From assembly GCA_002428325.1 (NCBI GenBank), contig DIVR01000007.1, forward strand, positions 9,955 to 73,954: a stretch of 64,000 bases of DNA. Direction: 5' to 3'. Positions 58,394-64,000 of this stretch are shown here, piece by piece; the first letter of the stretch is position 1; each line of letters begins with the position of its first letter. The position numbers were made by a program, and so were the translations under genes. Source of the DNA: a bacterium UBP4_UBA6127. Lineage in GTDB: Bacteria; UBP4; UBA4092. The notes under the pieces were generated by a model. It saw nothing but the letters and a program-made list of their open reading frames with translations, made no database searches and had not been told where the DNA came from.

Positions 58394-59494
58394 ATGATAA
58401 AACTTGACTCTTCCACAAAAAAAGCAGGATTCCTTCTGGTTGTTTCCCTTTTCTTAATGGGATTGATCTGGCAAGTCCTGGCAGCCAATCAACCTCCGGA
58501 ATTAGGGGAAGAATCCACTCGCCTGATAAAAGTCCAGAATGATTTACATAAAATTTCCATGGCGGTTGAATGTTATTTTGTAGATTGGAACTATTATCCC
58601 CCGCCGGCGATAGATGAAGCCCAAAACCCTGTTATTTCCAAGGCTCTTACCACCCCGATTGCCTATATTCCTTCCCTTCCTCAGGACCCTTATAAACAAA
58701 AAGGGATGGGGCTTTATGATTACCAGCTGACAGCAGATTCCCACAGCTGGCTGGCCAGAAGCCTTGGCCCTGATATGGTTCCTGAAAATTATCTCTCTTT
58801 TACTCAGCAGACTGAAGCTTCTGAACTGGAGATATCCCTGCTGAATATCAAAGAAAGCCCTTTCACCTATGACCCTTCCAATGGCATTGTCAGCCCGGGA
58901 GATATCTGGGCATCTTCAAAGGGATATTATTCCTTTGCTGTCTGGGATATGAAAGAAGAAGTCCCCTGGGCCCCTGAGAAACAAGTCCCCTGGGAAGAGG
59001 CCGATTATTCCACCAAGACTTTGGAAGAAAAAATCCTGGTTACCTGTTTTGACATGAGATTCCTTTCCAATGCTATCGAGTGTTATTATGTGGATAACAG
59101 CCAATACCCTCCCCCGGATATTGCTTCTAATGGTAAACAAGTCCTATCCCATCGGCTGACCACTCCTATCGCTTACATCCCTCACCTGATGAAAGACCCT
59201 TTTAGCCTTGGGGGAACTGAATATTACTCCTATTGGTCTATCCCTACCTCATCGGGATTTATCCTTTCAGGATATGGACCGGATAATGCCAGTGGAAACA
59301 AGCTAGAACCGGGGGGAACTCCCCTGAAACCCCAGGAGGCTTTTCAGAATAATAAAATCGTTTGCTCTCCCTGGACCTATGACCCGACTAATGGCATCAA
59401 AAGCCCTGGGGATATCTGGATAAAGGGTCCCCTCAGAAGTCCCAACCAGCTGGAAAATATTCAAAAGCATTTTATGAACTCAAAGACTCCCTGA
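58394..59494 (+). CDS. Exported or anchored protein with two tandem GspG-like domains
   Basis: The 366-residue product has an N-terminal hydrophobic segment (AGFLLVVSLFLMGLIWQVLA), then repeat 1 (~48-178: VQNDLHKISMAVECYFVDWN, YYPPPAID, LTTPIAYIPSLPQDPY, SLGPDM, FTYDPSNGIVSPGDIW) and repeat 2 (~215-355: FDMRFLSNAIECYYVDNSQY, PPPDIAS, LTTPIAYIPHLMKDPF, GYGPDNASGN, WTYDPTNGIKSPGDIWIKGP). Both match the domain in the gene just upstream. The shared ending YDPTNGIKSPGDIW is a strong signature. AAAGGAG precedes the ATG. It may be part of a cell-surface or secretion-linked structure; no function can be given. Confidence 0.8.
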   Translation: MIKLDSSTKKAGFLLVVSLFLMGLIWQVLAANQPPELGEESTRLIKVQNDLHKISMAVECYFVDWNYYPPPAIDEAQNPVISKALTTPIAYIPSLPQDPYKQKGMGLYDYQLTADSHSWLARSLGPDMVPENYLSFTQQTEASELEISLLNIKESPFTYDPSNGIVSPGDIWASSKGYYSFAVWDMKEEVPWAPEKQVPWEEADYSTKTLEEKILVTCFDMRFLSNAIECYYVDNSQYPPPDIASNGKQVLSHRLTTPIAYIPHLMKDPFSLGGTEYYSYWSIPTSSGFILSGYGPDNASGNKLEPGGTPLKPQEAFQNNKIVCSPWTYDPTNGIKSPGDIWIKGPLRSPNQLENIQKHFMNSKTP

Positions 59495-59788
59495 ACACAT
59501 GGAGTCCACCCTCACCCAATCCTATTCTCCTTATTTACTCCTTAAATAATAAGAATAATTATCACAATTATTACTTCCCGGATACGGAGAGGTAACGGAG
59601 CAGGTCTGACCCACTCCGTTTACCCTACGTGGTTATTGCAAGAATGATTCCTAACATACTTCTGCCGGATACCCGGGTTGATTGAGATTGACAGATGACG
59701 GTTAATAGAATGAAAATAAGTGATAAGGCACAAAAACGGGGACTCAAGGGATCAGGGTAAAGTGATTAGGTATCAGGAGGGTGTTCCT
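59495..59788. other. Intergenic region with a symmetric hairpin
   Basis: This 294-base gap before the CxxCH protein contains a composite stem-loop at 59592-59623: GTAACGGAG pairs with CTCCGTTTAC around a second stem GGT/ACC, with CA bulges on both sides. An AT-rich AATAATT/AATTATT inverted repeat is just upstream. A structured leader is possible. No gene is seen. Confidence 0.5.
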
Positions 59789-62242
59789 ATGAACCGGAAT
59801 AGCCGATATTTTATCATTGCTTTAATACTGCTTTTTATTCCTATCCTGGTCTGGACCAATTCCAGCGGTCCCCAGGGTAATTATACAAATGACGCCGGAA
59901 ACAATAATTGCACTGCCTGCCATAGCAGTTTCACCCTGAATTCAGGAAGTGGAAATCTGATTCTGACAGGGCTGCCTTCCCAGTTTGTCGGGGGGCAAAC
60001 CTATAACCTGACCCTGCAACTCAGCCAATCAGGCCAGTCCCGATGGGGTTTTCAGATTAAAGCCTCCGGGGGGACCTTATCGGTCGTCTCTTCCACCATC
60101 ACCCAGCTTTATGCAGGAACCATTGTAATGCATAACTCGGCAGGCTCTTTCCTGGGGCAGGCAAATGCCGCCCAATGGCCTTTCCGATGGACGGCACCCA
60201 CCACCTCCAGCCCGGTAACTTTCTATTTTGTGGGGAATGCCGCCAATAATAATGGAGCCACCAACGGTGATTATATTTATGCCCGGACTACCACCCTCAG
60301 CAAAGCGCCTCCAGCCGAAAATGTCAGTAATTTTAAGGTAGAGAATCTGGGGTCTGGCCAGGTACAGCTCTCCTGGACCAATCCTGCCAGTAATTTCAAA
60401 GCTGTCTTGATACGCCGTAAGTCCAGCGGGTTTCCTGCCAATACGGCTGATGGCTCCCAAACCTACTGGTTCAACGGTACCAGCGTGACAGAATCAGGAC
60501 TGTCCTCTGACAGCCTCTATTTTTACACTGCCTTCACCCAGGATTCTTCCGATAGTTTTTCTTCGGGCGCCAAAGCCTCAGTGATAGTGTCCAATCCGGT
60601 TCCTTCTATTGATAATGGGCTGCCGGCCCTGAAATTATTTATCAGCCAAAGCCTGCCCAATGCTTTTGACCTGGAAGACTTCAACACAGATGGCGCCGGT
60701 ACCAGCCATGCCCTTATCCAGAATTTTCAGGGGCTGGCCTCCCTCAGCGGCAGTACCCTTTCTCAGGGAGCTTATAGCCAAGCCACCCTGGGAGAGAACT
60801 CGTTCCAGATAGCCAATTCCTTTGGAACCGTCACAACCGCTGGAATTGTCAGATACTCTACTTATAAAATAATGAAGCTGCCGAAAATCGGCATTAATAT
60901 CGGGACATCTGTTGATATCCCGGTGGGGTTGTATTGCCGGGACTCATCAGGTCCAGCTCTACCGCCATCCTTTGGGGTTTCGACTGCCATTTGGACTGAG
61001 GATTCCACCGCTTTAGCCATCAACTGGATGGATGACACGGTCCTTCGCATCACAGCCCTCTCCGGCATGACCGCCCGGAAGGATGTTTTTGTCATTGCCA
61101 CCGATGCTCCCGACTCCAATGATTATGATATCGAGAGAATCGAGGTCTATCCCAATCTTCTAAAAGGTTCTACCTTTACCTCCGCCACCGATACTGTGAA
61201 TTTTGCTTATCAGCTGCCTGATGACAAGCAAATCCTGCCTTCTATCAGTTGGGTCTCTACCTTGACCGATTCAGCGGGAACCAGTGCCCAGGGGGTGGCT
61301 GCCTTCACTCTTTCCAATACCTCTTGCGGAGTCAAAGCAACAACTGTTTTCGGAAATATGCTTCCTTTGGATAAAGGAGAAGCTTATATTGGTCGAATGA
61401 GAATCGCTTCACCCAATCCCGGCAATGATATTCAGTCCCATCTATTCATGTATAACGGGATTATCCCTTTGGACCCCAGGATCGATGTATCTGCCAATAT
61501 CCTCTTTGGGACTCCAACCGTCTGGACCTGGGTAGAGACCCCTATGCTCTCCCATGGAGTCGGTACAGGGTATGGGCAATTCTTTTTTAAAGCAGGCAGT
61601 AATCCCGCTACAGTTTACTTGGATGAAGTCCAGATAATCCATGCCCTTCCCACTCTGGGAGATGCAGGTCGAGGTAATAGTCTCCTCCATTATCCCTACA
61701 GAAATTTCATGTCATTACCAGAACTGGCCATGGGTTGGGCCACCTCTGAATCTTATGCGTCGGAATATCCTTCTAAATCAGCCTTTGGACTTTCTTCCAG
61801 CGGCCAGTTACTGATGGATTTCAGCGGAGCAGGCACCGGCTCCCTGCAAAAAGGAGCCAAATTGACAGCCCGTAACAACACTTCAGGAGTCTATACACCT
61901 GCGTCCACCCCTGGCAGGGAAGTGGGAATGACCATGACCATCAGACCGCTTTCGGGGATATTTAACTCTTATGAGGCCGTGGTTCTCCTGGCGTGTTATG
62001 GAGTTGAGACCAATGGGATGTATGAGTTTTATCTGCCACCCGGACAACTGATGGCATCAGCTGAATTTGGACAGCTGTCAGGAGGGGAATATTTTACAGT
62101 CGGAGCCGGCCGAAATGGTTTTCACCAATTCCAGTTCTCCGCTAAGAACTCCCAAGCAGGCATATTGGCTTTTGATAATGTGGATTTCCTCAGGGATAAT
62201 GATGACCCCTGGTATGGAAACCCCTCTCTCTTTTTCAAATAA
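59789..62242 (+). CDS. Large exported protein with CxxCH motif and choice-of-anchor V/FN3-like domains
   Basis: The product is 817 residues from the ATG at 59789 (GGAGGG eight bases upstream); the frame extends to 59720 without a ribosome site. The signal or anchor YFIIALILLFIPILVWT is followed by NNCTACHSSF (C41, C44, H45), a single heme-c-like motif as in choice-of-anchor V proteins. Next come beta-rich blocks (GGQTYNLTLQLSQSGQSRWG), an FN3-like domain at ~residues 175-280 and a long beta-rich remainder. It ends in LRDNDDPWYGNPSLFFK, without an obvious sorting signal. It is probably a cell-surface or secreted structural protein. Whether heme is bound cannot be told. Confidence 0.8.
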   Translation: MNRNSRYFIIALILLFIPILVWTNSSGPQGNYTNDAGNNNCTACHSSFTLNSGSGNLILTGLPSQFVGGQTYNLTLQLSQSGQSRWGFQIKASGGTLSVVSSTITQLYAGTIVMHNSAGSFLGQANAAQWPFRWTAPTTSSPVTFYFVGNAANNNGATNGDYIYARTTTLSKAPPAENVSNFKVENLGSGQVQLSWTNPASNFKAVLIRRKSSGFPANTADGSQTYWFNGTSVTESGLSSDSLYFYTAFTQDSSDSFSSGAKASVIVSNPVPSIDNGLPALKLFISQSLPNAFDLEDFNTDGAGTSHALIQNFQGLASLSGSTLSQGAYSQATLGENSFQIANSFGTVTTAGIVRYSTYKIMKLPKIGINIGTSVDIPVGLYCRDSSGPALPPSFGVSTAIWTEDSTALAINWMDDTVLRITALSGMTARKDVFVIATDAPDSNDYDIERIEVYPNLLKGSTFTSATDTVNFAYQLPDDKQILPSISWVSTLTDSAGTSAQGVAAFTLSNTSCGVKATTVFGNMLPLDKGEAYIGRMRIASPNPGNDIQSHLFMYNGIIPLDPRIDVSANILFGTPTVWTWVETPMLSHGVGTGYGQFFFKAGSNPATVYLDEVQIIHALPTLGDAGRGNSLLHYPYRNFMSLPELAMGWATSESYASEYPSKSAFGLSSSGQLLMDFSGAGTGSLQKGAKLTARNNTSGVYTPASTPGREVGMTMTIRPLSGIFNSYEAVVLLACYGVETNGMYEFYLPPGQLMASAEFGQLSGGEYFTVGAGRNGFHQFQFSAKNSQAGILAFDNVDFLRDNDDPWYGNPSLFFK

Positions 62243-62262
62243 ACCTATTATTTATTAATAAT

Positions 62263-62304
62263 AAAAGGCAGACCTTCTCTAAACAGAGACAGCCTGCCTC
62301 TTTT
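62263..62304. terminator. Bidirectional terminator between convergent genes
   Basis: AAAAGGCAG/CTGCCT arms with an inner TCTCT/AGAGA stem and T-rich and A-rich flanks, between the large exported protein gene and a small membrane protein gene. Confidence 0.7.
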
Positions 62305-62355
62305 ATCAGCCTATACGAGTTCTTCCGCAACCGGGAATCAGGGTGGATATTATTA

Positions 62356-62682
62356 TCAGGGAATCACACTCAACAAACTTCCATAGGCTGACATAAAGGT
62401 AAAAAAGATAAACCCCAGTATCAATGCGGCAACCACCAACCCTGCTTTCAGCATATAATCATACTTGAATTCCAGGGCAGAGATACTGAGGGCAATCAGG
62501 ATAACCAGGGCCAGGGTTAACTGGATATTATTTTTGACCAACCGAGCGGGTGATGATAGGCTGACTCCCATATCATTCGCCATAACCACCACTTTGGGGA
62601 CAAAAAATATCAAGAGCAATAAACAAGTCAGGAACCCTCCCCACATCAAGACTCTCCCCACCCATCGTGCCATTGTGTTCAT
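62356..62682 (-). CDS. Small membrane protein with three hydrophobic segments
   Basis: The 108-residue product has three predicted transmembrane helices: WVGRVLMWGGFLTCLLLLIF, LTLALVILIALSISALEF and GLVVAALILGFIFFTFMSAY. GGGAGG lies before the ATG. The middle stretch VVVMANDMGVSLSSPARLVK has a faint resemblance to part of GspF-type proteins, but this is not enough to call it. The 62719-63036 gene lies 36 bases upstream on the same strand. Function unknown. Confidence 0.6.
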   Translation of the reverse strand: MNTMARWVGRVLMWGGFLTCLLLLIFFVPKVVVMANDMGVSLSSPARLVKNNIQLTLALVILIALSISALEFKYDYMLKAGLVVAALILGFIFFTFMSAYGSLLSVIP

Positions 62683-62718
62683 AAGAACCTCCCTCTTTAT
62701 GGCGGGCTGGAATGCCCG

Positions 62719-63036
62719 TTATTCTTTGGACAAGGTCTCTTCAATCTGGCTCTGAACCTTTTTCAGTTCCTCCCGATATATCCGGGTTTCCTGTTGATAT
62801 CCTCTTATCATCAGGACGACCCCCATTATGAGTATCGGAAGACTCAAAAAAACAAGGATGGAATATAAGGTTGGATGAATCCCGAATTCTTTGGCGGCTG
62901 GATTGGCTGTCATCACAAAATACGCTGCCAGAAGAGCATTTGCCACAAGGGTTCCCAAAACCAATAGAGAACCTGCTCGCAGTTTTTTTCTCCCGGCCAT
63001 GGCCTGCCGCACCAATTTATCATCCAACAGTTTCAT
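62719..63036 (-). CDS. Small membrane protein with two hydrophobic segments
   Basis: The 105-residue product has a charged N-terminus, two transmembrane helices (LRAGSLLVLGTLVANALLAA and TLYSILVFLSLPILIMGVVL) and a short coiled-coil-like C-terminal tail (YREELKKVQSQIEETLSKE). It forms a pair with the 62356-62682 gene. Function unknown; a complex of the two is possible. Confidence 0.6.
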   Translation of the reverse strand: MKLLDDKLVRQAMAGRKKLRAGSLLVLGTLVANALLAAYFVMTANPAAKEFGIHPTLYSILVFLSLPILIMGVVLMIRGYQQETRIYREELKKVQSQIEETLSKE

Positions 63037-63246
63037 GTTTGAGATGCTCTAACCCACTTGGATAAATTAACCTGCTCATTTCCAGTCGGTTCCATGTTAT
63101 CACTGAACCCCCTGGCTGTAAATCAGATTTTTCAGTCCATAAACTATCCCTTTAATTATTTATTATTATCGCTTTACATGCATTCAGTCATTGCATATAA
63201 TGCAACCATCTTGTTTTTTGGTGGCAGGGATAAGGTAAAGGGAATT

Positions 63247-64000
63247 GTGTTGAAAATATTATTGATAGCGCCCAAGATGAGCCTCCGGCCCATGGATTCT
63301 GAATTCAAGCGAGTCATGTCCCCATCTCTGGCTTTATTAACCCTTGCCTCCCTGACTCCGCCAGAACATGAAGTGGCCATCTTGGATGAAAATACAGGTA
63401 TCAACCCCCATATGGAAACCCCTGACCTGGTCGGGATCACTGTGAATGTGGATAATTCAGACCGGGCTTATGCAATCTCCGCCCAATATCGTTCAAAAGG
63501 AATCCCTGTTGTCCTGGGCGGTATCCATGTTACAGCCAATCCGGGAGAAGCAGGCCAACAGGCAAATGCTGTCTGCCTGGGAGAAGCAGAGGACCTTTGG
63601 GAAACCATCCTTCAAGATACCCAAAACCATTGTTTAAAACCTTATTACAAAATGGAATCCCCTCCTGATCTAGCTAAAATCCCTCCCCTGCGATGGGATT
63701 TGCTGCCAGCCTCAAGATACCTCTATACCAATATTCTTTATTCCTCCCGTGGCTGTCCATTCCGCTGCGAGTTCTGTTATAACAGCGCTGATGGTTATCG
63801 GGAAAGAGCCTTCCGAACCAGGCCGGTCGAAGATATTATCCAGGATATCCAGAGAATGGGGACTAAACATATCATGTTTATTGATGATAACTTCATCGGA
63901 GATCCCCAACGGGCAAGAAAACTGATTCGGGCCATGAAACCCCTGGGATTGACTTGGAACACAGCCGTCTCTGCCAATATCCTGAAATTCCCAAGACTCC
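63247..64000 (+). CDS. B12-binding radical SAM protein, C-terminus cut by window edge
   Basis: The open frame runs from a GTG at 63247 (or TTG at 63250; AAAGGG upstream) to the right edge, about 251 codons. An N-terminal cobalamin-binding-like Rossmann domain (KILLIAPKMSLRPMDSEF, PDLVGITVNVDNS, GIPVVLGGIHVTANPGEAGQ) leads into the radical SAM core with the CxxxCxxC iron-sulfur motif in YSSRGCPFRCEFCYNSADGY, and GTKHIMFIDDNFIGDPQRA. Family members carry out methylations and ring or lipid modifications, as in hopanoid, bacteriochlorophyll or peptide maturation. Substrate not assigned. Preceded by a 210-base gap. Confidence 0.85.
   Translation, partial: MLKILLIAPKMSLRPMDSEFKRVMSPSLALLTLASLTPPEHEVAILDENTGINPHMETPDLVGITVNVDNSDRAYAISAQYRSKGIPVVLGGIHVTANPGEAGQQANAVCLGEAEDLWETILQDTQNHCLKPYYKMESPPDLAKIPPLRWDLLPASRYLYTNILYSSRGCPFRCEFCYNSADGYRERAFRTRPVEDIIQDIQRMGTKHIMFIDDNFIGDPQRARKLIRAMKPLGLTWNTAVSANILKFPRL

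Noticed and set aside
1..64000. tRNA, rRNA, CRISPR, phage or transposase genes
   Set aside because: I saw no cloverleaf-type sequence, rRNA signature, regularly spaced repeat or transposase/integrase protein in the window.

Overview
The window reads as chromosomal DNA of a free-living, carbohydrate-degrading Gram-negative bacterium of moderate GC content. An outer membrane is suggested by an O-antigen-ligase-like protein, a family-2 core-type glycosyltransferase, an RlpA lipoprotein and a type II secretion / type IV pilus-type gene set. The mix of tandem GH20 enzymes, GH127, GH172, GH28 and GH4 enzymes, an ADP-ribosylglycohydrolase paralogue, GspG-like pseudopilin domains and a choice-of-anchor type secreted protein resembles under-studied candidate phyla (Sumerlaeota, Hydrogenedentota, Omnitrophota or Lentisphaerota-like). 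The phylum cannot be fixed from this sequence. I see no rRNA, tRNA, CRISPR array, phage or transposase gene.

Layout. 1-4.4 kb (minus): tgt and yajC, a terminator, then an ADP-ribosylglycohydrolase paralogue and a D-aminoacylase cut by the window edge. 4.8-13.8 kb: a metallophosphoesterase, a diguanylate cyclase, a pseudopilin-ATPase-membrane protein operon (three minor pseudopilins, GspE/PilB, GspF/PilC) and a two-domain polyphosphate:AMP phosphotransferase. 14-17 kb: a GlpT/UhpC-type transporter divergent from a GH28 enzyme. 17-23.6 kb: two zinc-ribbon DUF2007-like proteins flanking an APH-fold kinase, then rlpA, a glycosyltransferase, an O-antigen-ligase-like protein, comEA and rluD. 23.6-26.4 kb: a nucleoside-salvage operon mtnP-deoC-HPRT-rluD in which the HPRT carries a double Clp N-domain. 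26.5-28.1 kb: a PMT-type membrane glycosyltransferase.

28.7-37.6 kb holds four tandem GH20-like exported hexosaminidase paralogues. Each has its own terminator, three have a plausible promoter, and the last two carry an extra ~375-residue N-terminal domain. 37.9-45.6 kb: an aldo/keto reductase, a degenerate GAF-GGDEF protein, lemA-htpX, a URO-D-like methyltransferase, a GH4 glycosidase and its divergent AraC regulator. 46-52.7 kb: an atypical transketolase-family enzyme divergent from an XRE-cupin regulator, then an iron alcohol dehydrogenase overlapping a hybrid histidine kinase (ErcA/ErcS-like pairing). 52.7-57.4 kb: GH172 (DUF2961), a transglutaminase-like exported protein and GH127. 57.6-62.2 kb: two proteins carrying three copies of a GspG-like domain, then a large exported protein with a CxxCH motif. 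The window ends with two small membrane proteins and a partial B12-type radical SAM protein.

Most promising for novelty: the ClpN-HPRT fusion at 23664-24731; the GH20 array with its new N-terminal domain and flanking identical palindromes; the tandem GspG-like domains; a palindromic hairpin found twice in divergent promoter regions; and a nested hairpin at 13953-14040 whose pairing is complete only on the minus strand.
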